A stretch of DNA of 64,000 nt. Source: UKL13-2 sp038321965 (lineage in GTDB: Bacteria > Pseudomonadota > Gammaproteobacteria > Burkholderiales > Usitatibacteraceae). The position numbers were made by a program, and so were the translations under genes. Of the stretch, positions 49,288 to 58,352 are shown in pieces. The stretch lies in contig JBBQFL010000001.1 in NCBI GenBank assembly GCA_038321965.1, positions 186,001 to 250,000 on the forward strand, written 5' to 3'. A model generated the notes under the pieces. The model searched no databases and was not told where the DNA came from. It worked only from the letters and a program-made list of their open reading frames with translations. Numbering within the stretch: position 1 is the first letter of the stretch; each line of letters begins with the position of its first letter.

Positions 49288-51258
49288 ATGGCAATACTTC
49301 AACTGACCGACGAACAGATCCGCACCTGGAGCCGGACGCAAAAAGACCAGTGGTGGTTGAGCAACGTTTTTCGTGGCGACATGCCACAGCTGACCATACG
49401 TTCGGCCGCGACCGGATTCCTGCTTGGCGGCGTATTGGCGGCGACGGCGCTCTACATCGCAGGCAAGACCGGCATCACTATCGGCGTGGGGCTCACCTCG
49501 GTTATCCTCGCCTTCGCGCTGTTTCGTATTTTGAACACGGCCGGCCTGGCGCAGGATTTCACCATCCTCGAGAACAATTGCACACAGTCGATTGCGACCG
49601 CTGCCGGCTACATGGTCGCGCCGATGATTTCCAGCCTCGCGGCCTACATGCTGGTCACCGGTCGCATCATTCCCTGGTGGCAAATGATCGTCTGGATGAG
49701 CGTGGTGTCAATCATTGGTGTGCTGATTGCCTTTCCGATGAAACGCCGCTTCATCAATGAAGAGCAGATGCCTTTTCCGGAAGGTCGCGCCTGTGGCGTC
49801 GTGCTCGATGCGCTCTACACCGGCTCGGCCAGCGCCGGCATGTTCAAGGCCAAGCTGCTGGCCTGGGTCTCGCTAGGAACCGGCGCTTACCAGTTCATTG
49901 TCAGTGATGGCTGGATGAAACTGCTGCAGTTCAAAATACTGCGCATGAACGAGTGGATGGGAATGAAAGAGCCCTGGCTCCTGCATGAGCGGCTCGACAG
50001 CTACTACTACGCCGCCAGCAGTTACATCCCGAGGATCCTCGGTACCGATATACGCCAACTGGGTCTGCGCCTGACGCTGGACGCGGCGATACTCGGCATC
50101 GGTGGCCTGATGGGAGTGGCGATTGCCACCAGTAGTCTGCTGGGGGCCTTCATCAATTTCGTCATACTCGCGCCAATCATGATCGAGCACGGTGATATCG
50201 TGCAGCGCATCGCACCCAATGGCGCGACGATCGCCATTTCGCGTGCCGAGATCGTCAATCAATGGTCGCTGTGGTGGGGCGTGACGATGATGGTGGTCGG
50301 GTCGCTGGTCAGCCTGCTTGGGCGGCCGGAAATCTTCACTAGCGCCTTCAAATCGATTCGCGGTAAAAAGGAGGACAAGGGCGCGGATGTACTGGGGCAT
50401 ATCGAATTTCCACTGTGGATTTCGGCGGTCGGCGTCCCGGTTTTTAGCGTGTTGGGCGCATGGGTCACCCACGAGTTTTTTGGCGTGCCATGGCTGCTGG
50501 CGTTTATCTCGTTGCCGCTCATTTTCGTGCTGAGCATCATCTGCGCAAATTCCATGGCGCTCACTTCGTGGACACCAACCGGGGCGCTAAGCAAAATCAC
50601 CCAGTTCAGCATGGGTGCGATTGATCGCACCAATCCGGCCAGCAATCTCATTCCAGCCGGTATGACGGCGGAGATCGCAGCGAATGCGTCGAATCTGCTG
50701 TCCGATATCAAGCCTGGCTATATGCTCGGCGGCAAGCCGCGGCAGCAGGCTATCGGCCATGTCATCGGCATTTTTTCAGGCGCCATTTGTTGCGTGCCGC
50801 TGTTCTTTTTGTTGTTCCTGCCGCCCGATGCCAATGGTGTGCGTTCACCTGCGACGATCATCTCCGAACAATTCGCCATGCCCGCGGCGTTGCAGTGGAA
50901 GGGTGTTGCTGAACTCATCACCAAGGGTGTCACGTCACTTCCGGCGTCGGCCATCGCGGCGATGGTGGTGGCAGCGGTTTGTGCAGCAGCCATCGAGATC
51001 GCCAAGATCGTCACCAAGGGTCGCTTTCCGCTTTCCGCCGTTGCTATCGGGCTCGGCGTCGTACTGCCACCCGAATCCACGTTCGCGATGTGGATAGGCG
51101 CAATGATTTTCTGGTGGATGGCCCGGCGCAACAAGGAGGCGGGAACCAGAGGTCATGTCGTCTGGATCGAGGGCTACGAATCGATTTGTGCGGGCCTCAT
51201 CTCCGGTGCGGCACTGATGGGTATCGGCAACGCCATCGTCAACGTGATGCTTTCATAG
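49288..51258 (+). CDS. OPT family oligopeptide/metal-chelate transporter
   Basis: A 656-residue permease with about 14-16 helices. GQ-type OPT motifs are visible: FLLGGVLAATALYIAGKTG at the N terminus, FPEGRACGVVLDALYTGSAS, and SNLLSDIKPGYMLGGKPRQQ in the second half. OPT/YSL carriers bring peptides or metal chelates across the inner membrane. Substrate unknown. GGAGAG precedes the ATG. No peptidase gene directly adjoins it. Confidence 0.9.
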   Translation: MAILQLTDEQIRTWSRTQKDQWWLSNVFRGDMPQLTIRSAATGFLLGGVLAATALYIAGKTGITIGVGLTSVILAFALFRILNTAGLAQDFTILENNCTQSIATAAGYMVAPMISSLAAYMLVTGRIIPWWQMIVWMSVVSIIGVLIAFPMKRRFINEEQMPFPEGRACGVVLDALYTGSASAGMFKAKLLAWVSLGTGAYQFIVSDGWMKLLQFKILRMNEWMGMKEPWLLHERLDSYYYAASSYIPRILGTDIRQLGLRLTLDAAILGIGGLMGVAIATSSLLGAFINFVILAPIMIEHGDIVQRIAPNGATIAISRAEIVNQWSLWWGVTMMVVGSLVSLLGRPEIFTSAFKSIRGKKEDKGADVLGHIEFPLWISAVGVPVFSVLGAWVTHEFFGVPWLLAFISLPLIFVLSIICANSMALTSWTPTGALSKITQFSMGAIDRTNPASNLIPAGMTAEIAANASNLLSDIKPGYMLGGKPRQQAIGHVIGIFSGAICCVPLFFLLFLPPDANGVRSPATIISEQFAMPAALQWKGVAELITKGVTSLPASAIAAMVVAAVCAAAIEIAKIVTKGRFPLSAVAIGLGVVLPPESTFAMWIGAMIFWWMARRNKEAGTRGHVVWIEGYESICAGLISGAALMGIGNAIVNVMLS

Positions 51259-51321
51259 CGGTGGGCTAGCCGCGAAGTACGGTGGAAAGGAGTGCCGATT
51301 GGAGGTGGCGCGCCAGCGACG

Positions 51322-51385
51322 AAACCCAGCATTGGCGCGGCTCCTGGAGTAGAAATGCTTCAGGAACTGCGCCAATGCTGGGTTT
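51322..51385. repeat. About 60-bp palindrome, copy E (best conserved)
   Basis: AAACCCAGCATTGGCGC (51322-51338) and GCGCCAATGCTGGGTTT (51369-51385) are perfect 17-bp inverted arms, with a 30-nt interior that holds a further short stem (TCCTG/CAGGA). This is the reference copy for the family. It lies between the OPT gene and a converging small gene, where a hairpin could also stop transcription. Confidence 0.8.
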
Positions 51386-51439
51386 AAAGCCTCAAGAACT
51401 TCGCCCGCGCAACAGAGCTCGAGAAATTTTCCGTAACGC

Positions 51440-51634
51440 TTAAGCCGCCGGCGATCGTGGTGCGTGTTCAATAATCGCGCCGCCTTCGCCTTCCCAAGAA
51501 TGCACGGCTTCCTTTGCTAGTTTTTTAGTGACGTGTTTGCGTCTCTGCGTGCTGATGCCTTGAACATAATTCGCCAACAATATAGTGCCAAGGCCAGCCA
51601 GTACGGCGCCGATGATTCGAGCGTTGCTTCTCAT
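51440..51634 (-). CDS. Small membrane-anchored protein of unknown function
   Basis: A 64-residue protein. One hydrophobic N-terminal helix (ARIIGAVLAGLGTILLANYV) is followed by a basic, then polar tail. The start at 51634 has a well-placed GGAG. No family recognised. It is expected in the inner membrane with its tail probably in the cytosol. Confidence 0.55.
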   Translation of the reverse strand: MRSNARIIGAVLAGLGTILLANYVQGISTQRRKHVTKKLAKEAVHSWEGEGGAIIEHAPRSPAA

Positions 51635-51856
51635 GTGGTCTCCAGTCGAACAAAATCGAAATCAAATGCTGCGCCATTGGTGGTCGCATGTTTATCGGTC
51701 AATGTCCGACGGTGCCGTAGGAATCGCCCTACGTGCCGGAAGGCCCGATACACCGACTTCCACAGCGATCATTGGCTACACCGGCTATGTGCGCCAACAA
51801 ACGGTCGCCGGGCTCAGTTTGGTGCAGACTGAGTCAATGAAAGCGTTGAACACCAG

Positions 51857-52927
51857 ATGAACAGCAACACACAAAAGCTCCACCAACTCGGGCAGCGACT
51901 TTGGCTTGACAACATCAGCCGCCCTCTGCTAGCCAGTGGCACGCTTGCTCGCTACATTGCCGATCTGTCGGTGACGGGCTTGACCTCGAACCCGACCATT
52001 TTCGAACAAGCCATTGCCGCGAGCGGCGTTTATGACGAAGACATCAAACGCCTCGCAGCACTTGGTGAGTCTGACGAGGGCATATTCTTCGCGCTCGCCC
52101 TTGATGACTTGAAACGGGCCGCCGATTTGTTCCGGCCCCTGTTTGACGCGAGTGATGGCCGCGACGGCTGGGTATCGCTGGAGGTGTCGCCGTTACTCGC
52201 GCACGATTTGGCTGGTACGATCAGGGCTGCCGCAGCGTTGCACGCGAGCGCCGCGCGGCCAAATCTGTTCATCAAGATTCCCGGTACGGTAGAAGGAATT
52301 GCCGCGATTGAGCACGCGATCTACGCGGGGATTCCGATCAATGTGACCTTACTGTTTTCGCGCGAGCATTACCTCGCTGCCGCTGAGGCCTACATGCGTG
52401 GCCTGGAGCGGCGCCTTGCTGCCGGGATGACCGTCAGGATCGATTCCGTGGCCTCGCTGTTCGTGAGCCGCTGGGATTCTGCAGTAAAAGACACGACGGC
52501 GGTCCAGTTTCACAACCGGCTGGGCATCGCTATCGCCATGCGTACGTACCGTTCCTATCGCGAGTTGTTTGCCTCAGACCGATGGATGAAACTTGCCGCT
52601 GCCGGCGCGCGAGCGCAACGGCCGCTCTGGGCCAGTACCGGCACCAAGGACCCCGCCGCGCCCGACACGCTATACGTCGAAGCCCTCGCCGCACCAGACA
52701 CCATCAATACCATTCCCGAAAAGACCTTGCTAGCGTTTGCCGATCACGGCGCCGTCGGCGCGGCGCTGCCAGCCACTAGTGGCTATGCGGACAATGTGCT
52801 TGAGGAGTTCAGGCGCGAAGGCATCAATGATGAAGCGCTCGCGGCGCAACTGCAAACAGAAGGTGTCGCGGCATTCGCGAAATCGTGGAGCGGGCTGATG
52901 GCGCGCATTGCAGAAAAACGATTGTGA
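51857..52927 (+). CDS. tal: Transaldolase
   Basis: A 356-residue enzyme moving a dihydroxyacetone unit between sugar phosphates. The motifs are GLTSNPTIFEQAI, the Schiff-base Lys140 in LFIKIPGT, and IPINVTLLFS. The length is that of the actinobacterial/mycobacterial-like class rather than the 317-residue E. coli type. Its stop overlaps the start of ackA (GTGA), and ackA overlaps the phosphoketolase gene, so the three form one tight operon that feeds sugar phosphates into the phosphoketolase. Confidence 0.95.
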   Translation: MNSNTQKLHQLGQRLWLDNISRPLLASGTLARYIADLSVTGLTSNPTIFEQAIAASGVYDEDIKRLAALGESDEGIFFALALDDLKRAADLFRPLFDASDGRDGWVSLEVSPLLAHDLAGTIRAAAALHASAARPNLFIKIPGTVEGIAAIEHAIYAGIPINVTLLFSREHYLAAAEAYMRGLERRLAAGMTVRIDSVASLFVSRWDSAVKDTTAVQFHNRLGIAIAMRTYRSYRELFASDRWMKLAAAGARAQRPLWASTGTKDPAAPDTLYVEALAAPDTINTIPEKTLLAFADHGAVGAALPATSGYADNVLEEFRREGINDEALAAQLQTEGVAAFAKSWSGLMARIAEKRL

Positions 52928-54174
52928 CCGCACCGGCAACGCAGGCGAGTCCCGCTTCATTAGCAACGTCGTCTGTGCTGACGATCAACGGCGGCTCATC
53001 AAGCATCAAGTTTGCCCTGTTTGCAGTAGACCGTCCGCCACAGCTGCTATTGCGCGGCAAGATTGAAAACATCGGGTTGCCGACTGCAATCTTTTCGATG
53101 CACGATGGCAGCGGTATTGAAATCTCATCACAATCCGTTGAAGCCCGTGATCACCCCGCCGCAATAACTGTGCTGATGAACTGGATAGAGCAGAGCGAAC
53201 AGCTCGGCCTTGGCAAATTGATCGGCATCGGCCATCGAATTGTGCACGGTGGGCCATTAAACCACTCGCCACAGCGTGTCACCTCCCGGTTGTTGCGCGA
53301 ACTGCAGCAACTCGCGCCGCTGGACCGAACGCATCTGCCACTGGAAATTCGGCTCATCGAAGAGTTCCAGCGGCGTTTCCCGCAACTGTCGCAGGTTGCC
53401 TGTTTCGATACCAGCTTTTTTCACCAGCTGCCACACCTTGCTAGATTGCTGCCAATACCGCGTCGCTATGGTCTGCAAGGCGTGCGCCGCTATGGATTTC
53501 ATGGCTTGTCGTATGAGTTTCTGATCGGCGAACTGATTCGTGTCGCGGGTGTAAGTGCGGCCCACGGCCGCGTCGTGCTTGCACACCTTGGCAGCGGCGC
53601 CAGTCTCGCCGCCGTGCACGCGGGCAAGCCGATCGATACCACTATGGCACTGACGCCAGCCTCGGGGGTCATGATGGGAACGCGTTCGGGCGACATTGAT
53701 CCAGGTCTCGCCTGCTACTTGGCGCGCACCGAGGGGATGGACGCTGCGCAATTTGATGACATGGTCAACACCAAATCCGGGCTGCTCGGTGTGTCCGAGA
53801 CCAGCGCCGATATTCGCGAACTGCTTGACCGTGAAGCCGATGACCCGCGCGCGACCGATGCAGTCGCCTTGTTTTGTTATCAGATCAAGAAATGTATCGG
53901 TGCCTTTTCAGCGGCGCTTGGCGGGCTGGACATGCTGGTTTTCACTGGTGGTATCGGTGAGAACGCCTCCGTGGTTCGTTCACGAATCTGCGAGGGGCTG
54001 GGCTTTCTCGGTATTGAACTCGATAGCGAATGCAATGGGCAGAGCGCCGGTGTGATCTCGGCCGCCTCAGCACGCGTCAAGGTCCGCGTGATCCGCACAG
54101 ATGAAGAATCGGTCATTGCGGCCGCCACCTGCGCCCTGCTGCGCAACAACGACTTCCAAAGGACGTCCGACTGA
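52924..54174 (+). CDS. ackA: Acetate kinase
   Basis: A 416-residue enzyme of the ASKHA fold that makes ATP and acetate from acetyl phosphate. Motifs: VLTINGGSSSIKFALF at the N terminus, GHRIVHGG, CFDTSFFHQL, RRYGFHGLSYEF, and VVLAHLGSGASLAAVHAG with FTGGIGENAS for nucleotide binding. GTG 52924 is the start used because it overlaps the tal stop; an ATG at 52885 would lie inside tal. Acetyl phosphate should come from the downstream phosphoketolase. No pta gene is nearby. Confidence 0.95.
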   Translation: MTAPATQASPASLATSSVLTINGGSSSIKFALFAVDRPPQLLLRGKIENIGLPTAIFSMHDGSGIEISSQSVEARDHPAAITVLMNWIEQSEQLGLGKLIGIGHRIVHGGPLNHSPQRVTSRLLRELQQLAPLDRTHLPLEIRLIEEFQRRFPQLSQVACFDTSFFHQLPHLARLLPIPRRYGLQGVRRYGFHGLSYEFLIGELIRVAGVSAAHGRVVLAHLGSGASLAAVHAGKPIDTTMALTPASGVMMGTRSGDIDPGLACYLARTEGMDAAQFDDMVNTKSGLLGVSETSADIRELLDREADDPRATDAVALFCYQIKKCIGAFSAALGGLDMLVFTGGIGENASVVRSRICEGLGFLGIELDSECNGQSAGVISAASARVKVRVIRTDEESVIAAATCALLRNNDFQRTSD

Positions 54175-56564
54175 TGAATGCCGCCGCAAACACCGTGACC
54201 ACCGAATTGCTGGGCAGGATGGACGCTTATTGGCGCGCAGCGAACTATCTGTCGGTTGGGCAGATGTACCTTCGCGACAACCCTTTGCTGACGGTCCCGC
54301 TCAAGCCTGAACACATCAAGTGCATGCTGCTGGGGCATTGGGGCACCACGCCGGGTCAAAACTTCATCTACGTGCACTTGAACCGCGCGATCTGCAAATA
54401 TGATCTCGACATGATTTACATCTCCGGTCCGGGACATGGCGGCCCGGCGGTGGTGGCAAATACCTATCTCGAGGGTACTTACAGCGAAGTCTATCCACAC
54501 ATCAGCCAGGACGAAGCTGGTCTCAGGAAATTGTTCATGCAGTTCTCTTTTCCGGGCGGAATTCCCAGCCACGCTTCGCCCGAATGTCCGGGCTCGATCC
54601 ACGAAGGTGGTGAGCTTGGCTATTCACTGAGCCACGCGTTTGGCGCGGTGTTCGACAATCCCGATTTGATCGTCGCTTGCGTGATCGGCGACGGCGAGGC
54701 CGAAACCGGGCCCCTCGCCACCGCATGGCACTCCAACAAGTTTCTCGATCCGGTAACTGACGGCGTGGTGCTGCCGATTTTGCATCTCAATGGTTACAAG
54801 ATTGCCAACCCGACCGTGCTGGCTCGCATCAGCCGCGACGAACTCGAACAACTTTTTCGCGGCTACGGCTGGACGCCTTATTTCGTCGAAGGCGTCGACC
54901 CCGAGCTGATGCACGAGACCATGGCGGCAACGCTGGACCTGGTGATAGAGCACATCAGGAAAATTCAGCATCAGGCACGTGCCGACGGCGCGTTAGAGCG
55001 TCCGCGTTGGCCGATGATTATCCTCAACTCCCCCAAGGGCTGGACCGGACCGAAGGTGGTCGATGGCCTGCAGGTCGAGGGCACCTTTCGTTCCCACCAG
55101 GTACCGCTTGCGGATCCAATCAAGCATCCAGAGCATCTGGTGCAGTTGGAGGTCTGGCTCAAGAGTTACCGCCCGCAAGAACTGTTCGACGCCGCCGGCC
55201 GACTGCTGCCGCAGCTAGCCGCGCTCGCGCCAGCTCGCGCGCGCCGCATGGGCGCCAATCCTCACGCCAATGGCGGTCTGCTGCTGCGCGATTTGCTCAT
55301 GCCGGATTTTCGCGACTACTCTGTCGATGTTCGTACGCCCGGCGAACGCGGCATCGGCGACACCCGGGTGCTCGGCCCATTCCTGCGCGATATCGCCGCG
55401 ATGAACGAGAGGCAACGCAACTTCCGTGTCTTCGGCCCGGATGAAACTCTCTCCAACGGGCTAGGCGCACTGTTTGAAAAAACCAACCGCCAATGGGACG
55501 CCGCCACCAAACTGAATGACGAATTTCTGGCGCACAGCGGACGCGTGATGGAAGTGCTGAGCGAGCACCAGTGCGAAGGCTGGCTCGAAGGCTATTTACT
55601 CACCGGGCGGCATGGTCTATTCAATTGCTACGAAGCGTTCATTCACATCGTTGATTCGATGTTCAATCAGCACGCGAAGTGGCTGAAAGTGTCGGCGCAA
55701 CTGGCTTGGCGGCCAAAAATAGCGTCGCTGAATTACCTGCTGGCCTCGCACGTATGGCGGCAGGACCACAACGGCTTTACGCATCAGGACCCCGGATTCA
55801 TCGATCACGTCGTCAACAAAAAAGCCGAGATCGTGCGCGTTTACCTGCCGCCAGATGCAAATTGCCTGCTCTCTGTGATGGACCATTGTCTACGTAGCAG
55901 ACATTACGTAAACGTCGTCATCGCCGGTAAACACCCAGCCCCGCAATGGTTGACGATGGATGAGGCAGTACGCCACTGCGCCGCCGGTATCAGCATTTGG
56001 CACTGGGCCGGCAATTGCGTTGACGGACAGCCCGACGTGGTCATGGCCTGCTGCGGCGACGTGCCGACGCTGGAGACGCTGGCGGCCGTTTCACTGCTCA
56101 GAGCACATCTACCTGAAATCAGGGTTCGTGTAGTGAACGTGGTTGACCTGATGCGCCTGCAGCCGAAGGAAGAGCATCCGCACGGCTTGAGCGATATCGA
56201 TTTTGACGCACTGTTTACCAAGGACAAGCCGATCATCTTCGCCTTCCACGGCTATCCAACATTGATCCACCGCCTCGCTTACCGCCGCACCAACCACAGC
56301 AATTTGCATGTGCGCGGCTATAAAGAAGAAGGCACCATCACCACCGCTTTCGACATGACCGTGCTGAACGACATCGACCGGTTTCATCTGGTGATGGACA
56401 CCATTGATCGACTGCCACAGACGGGCGACAGAGGTAGCGCGCTAAAACAGCGGCTACAGAACAAGCTTGCCGGGCATCGCCAGTACATTAACCAGCACGG
56501 TGAAGATATGGCCGAAATCCGCGATTGGCGTTGGAGTAAAACGGGATCATCGCTCTACCCGTGA
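54174..56564 (+). CDS. xfp: Xylulose-5-phosphate/fructose-6-phosphate phosphoketolase
   Basis: A 796-residue thiamine diphosphate enzyme that splits xylulose-5-P (or fructose-6-P) with phosphate into acetyl phosphate and glyceraldehyde-3-P (or erythrose-4-P). Motifs: HWGTTPGQNFIYVHLNR, ISGPGHGGPA, PGGIPSHASPECPGSIHEGGELGYSL, and the ThDP site IGDGEAETGPLATAWHSNKF. Full length for the family. Its ATG shares a base with the ackA stop. Whether it uses F6P as well cannot be read. Phosphoketolase is patchily distributed in betaproteobacteria. Confidence 0.96.
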   Translation: MNAAANTVTTELLGRMDAYWRAANYLSVGQMYLRDNPLLTVPLKPEHIKCMLLGHWGTTPGQNFIYVHLNRAICKYDLDMIYISGPGHGGPAVVANTYLEGTYSEVYPHISQDEAGLRKLFMQFSFPGGIPSHASPECPGSIHEGGELGYSLSHAFGAVFDNPDLIVACVIGDGEAETGPLATAWHSNKFLDPVTDGVVLPILHLNGYKIANPTVLARISRDELEQLFRGYGWTPYFVEGVDPELMHETMAATLDLVIEHIRKIQHQARADGALERPRWPMIILNSPKGWTGPKVVDGLQVEGTFRSHQVPLADPIKHPEHLVQLEVWLKSYRPQELFDAAGRLLPQLAALAPARARRMGANPHANGGLLLRDLLMPDFRDYSVDVRTPGERGIGDTRVLGPFLRDIAAMNERQRNFRVFGPDETLSNGLGALFEKTNRQWDAATKLNDEFLAHSGRVMEVLSEHQCEGWLEGYLLTGRHGLFNCYEAFIHIVDSMFNQHAKWLKVSAQLAWRPKIASLNYLLASHVWRQDHNGFTHQDPGFIDHVVNKKAEIVRVYLPPDANCLLSVMDHCLRSRHYVNVVIAGKHPAPQWLTMDEAVRHCAAGISIWHWAGNCVDGQPDVVMACCGDVPTLETLAAVSLLRAHLPEIRVRVVNVVDLMRLQPKEEHPHGLSDIDFDALFTKDKPIIFAFHGYPTLIHRLAYRRTNHSNLHVRGYKEEGTITTAFDMTVLNDIDRFHLVMDTIDRLPQTGDRGSALKQRLQNKLAGHRQYINQHGEDMAEIRDWRWSKTGSSLYP

Positions 56565-56887
56565 TGATCGTGGTTTGCTCTGCGCGAAATAACCTTCGCC
56601 ATCTGTACGACAGCGCACAGACCGGCGCCTTACCCCAGTCCACACTGCGCGCATCCATGGCGGTTGCGTTCGATCTGGTTCAAAACGTGATCGGCTGGCG
56701 CATCCAATGCGCCATCGTCCTACAGGCTAACGCATGGTTGTCTGATATTTAATAAGGTTCAAATCGCCAAATATACGGTCAAGCAACTGTAGTCGTATTG
56801 GGCGTCCGTGGCCGAAAGCCAACAACTGGCATCCGTTCAAACGAAAATTTCCACCAATCTGCACAACTTTATCCAAAAAAGGTCCCC
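56565..56887. other. Gene-free stretch before the OmpA-like gene
   Basis: About 320 bases with no convincing gene. A short palindrome TGGCGCATCCAATGCGCCA (56696-56714) is present. AT-rich sequence with TGATATTTAATAAGG near 56740-56755 may include promoter elements for the OmpA-like gene, but no clear -35/-10 pair can be assigned. I see no strong terminator after the phosphoketolase gene. Confidence 0.45.
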
Positions 56888-57991
56888 ATGAAAAACACCA
56901 ATGCTATCAAACACATCTCGGCCGCCATTGCGCTGCTTGGATGTGCCGTTTCGCTATCCGCGAGTGCTCAGAGCAGCGCCTTTGACAATACTGATCGTCG
57001 CGATTACAACCCTTCCTGGTACGTCCTGCCGAGTATCGACCGGATTACGCCAGACAGCCGTTTCGGCAGCGACCATCGTGGCAACGGCTACGGATTGCGC
57101 TTTGGCAAGCCGTTGTCACCGATGTGGGATCTTCAGTGGGGCGCGAGTTTTGAGCGCCAGAGGTTTGGCGGCATACGCTACGAACAGAAAACCATTGGCG
57201 CCGATGTGCTCTATATGTTCTCGCGCAATGCGTTTCGCCCATTCGTTTTGCTCGGTGGCGGAGCAGAAAATGACAAGGTCAATATCTATAGCCGTGGATT
57301 CCAGACCCAGCGTACCTCACCTTACGTAAATGCCGGCCTCGGTTTCCAGTTCGATTTCAGCGACCAGTGGGGCATGCAGGCCGATTTGCGTCGTGGCCAC
57401 ACCTTTATCCGCAGCGGCAACAATTTCGGTTTTGATAGCGCCAACACCACCCGGGGCACGATCGGTGTCGTTTACCGATTCGACAAGCGCGCTGCGCCGT
57501 TCCCGACGCGCGTCGTCACGCCAGAGCCTTCCACACAAGCGGCACCCGCTGTTGTGGTCACGCCACCCGTTGTCGCTTCACCATCACCAACGCCACCTCC
57601 GCCGCCGCGCTTTGAGCGGGTGACGCTTTCTGCAACCGAACTGTTCTCGTTTGATCGTTCGGACCTAAGCGCGCCGCAGCCAAAGCTCGATGACATCGCC
57701 GCACAACTTGCCCGCAACACGCAGGTGACCAACATAACGGTCACGGGTTATACAGATCGCCTCGGCAGCGATGCGTACAACATGAAGCTGTCGCAGCGCC
57801 GTGCTGATACCGTCAAGTCTTATCTGGTCAGCAAAGGTGTAGCCGCGAATCGCTTGAACGCGATTGGCAAAGGCAAGAGCAATCCCGTGGTTCAGTGCAA
57901 CGACAAAAACCGCGCTGCGCTCATCAAGTGTCTTGAGCCGAATCGCCGCGTGGAAGTCGAACAGATCGTTATTGAACGCCGCGTGCAGTAA
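56888..57991 (+). CDS. OmpA family outer membrane protein
   Basis: A 367-residue protein from ATG 56888. A signal peptide (about 27 residues ending ASAQS) precedes an eight-strand OmpA-like barrel (about 40-225), a Pro/Val/Thr/Ala-rich linker (about 230-272), and an OmpA C-terminal peptidoglycan-binding domain. The last shows VTGYTDRLGSDAYNMKLSQRRADTVKSYL, with the Asp and Arg that hold meso-diaminopimelate. It ties the outer membrane to the cell wall. The start begins the signal peptide; the upstream extension is non-homologous. Confidence 0.92.
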   Translation: MKNTNAIKHISAAIALLGCAVSLSASAQSSAFDNTDRRDYNPSWYVLPSIDRITPDSRFGSDHRGNGYGLRFGKPLSPMWDLQWGASFERQRFGGIRYEQKTIGADVLYMFSRNAFRPFVLLGGGAENDKVNIYSRGFQTQRTSPYVNAGLGFQFDFSDQWGMQADLRRGHTFIRSGNNFGFDSANTTRGTIGVVYRFDKRAAPFPTRVVTPEPSTQAAPAVVVTPPVVASPSPTPPPPPRFERVTLSATELFSFDRSDLSAPQPKLDDIAAQLARNTQVTNITVTGYTDRLGSDAYNMKLSQRRADTVKSYLVSKGVAANRLNAIGKGKSNPVVQCNDKNRAALIKCLEPNRRVEVEQIVIERRVQ

Positions 57992-58018
57992 TCACCTATC
58001 GGCCATAGTCGGCCACGC

Positions 58019-58351
58019 ATGAACAATGCAATTATCAATCCGCTCGCCGCAGCCGGTGAGCGGATTGGCGAGCCGCCAATCCACCAAACACCAGTGGATT
58101 TCGCGGTTCATTTTGAATTTGGCTTTACCAAACTTCTTCGGCTCATTGCCGATATTTTTTTTGCAAAACACGACTGGAAGCTGCCGGCTGACAGGACGCT
58201 GCGCGATGTGGTGCTAAGGGTGCGAGCCGACGAAGTGCATCACCGCGACATCAATCACGGCTTTGCGAACGAGCTCGACTGCACGTCGGCGAGCAGTTTG
58301 AACGTAGCACCTTACCCGCCGCACGCGGATGAAATTCGCCTGGAGCCATGA
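58019..58351 (+). pseudogene. Relic of a cyanide-insensitive alternative oxidase gene (C-terminal piece)
   Basis: An open frame of 110 codons. Residues 52-86 match the C-terminal end of alternative oxidase: DWKLPADRTLRDVVLRVRAD, then EVHHRDINHGF. The diiron motif RADExxHRxxNH is intact (Glu72, His75, His80). The remaining three quarters of an oxidase, including the other two iron-ligand helices and the membrane-binding part, are absent; the first 50 residues do not match. It cannot be an active oxidase alone. It seems to be the remnant of a gene lost by deletion, squeezed between the OmpA-like gene and pssA. The end overlaps the longer reading of pssA. Confidence 0.7.
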
Positions 58352-58352
58352 C

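Noticed and set aside
56561..56752. Plus-strand frame of 63 codons after the phosphoketolase gene
   Set aside because: No family resemblance; starts inside the phosphoketolase stop region and reads through a palindrome.
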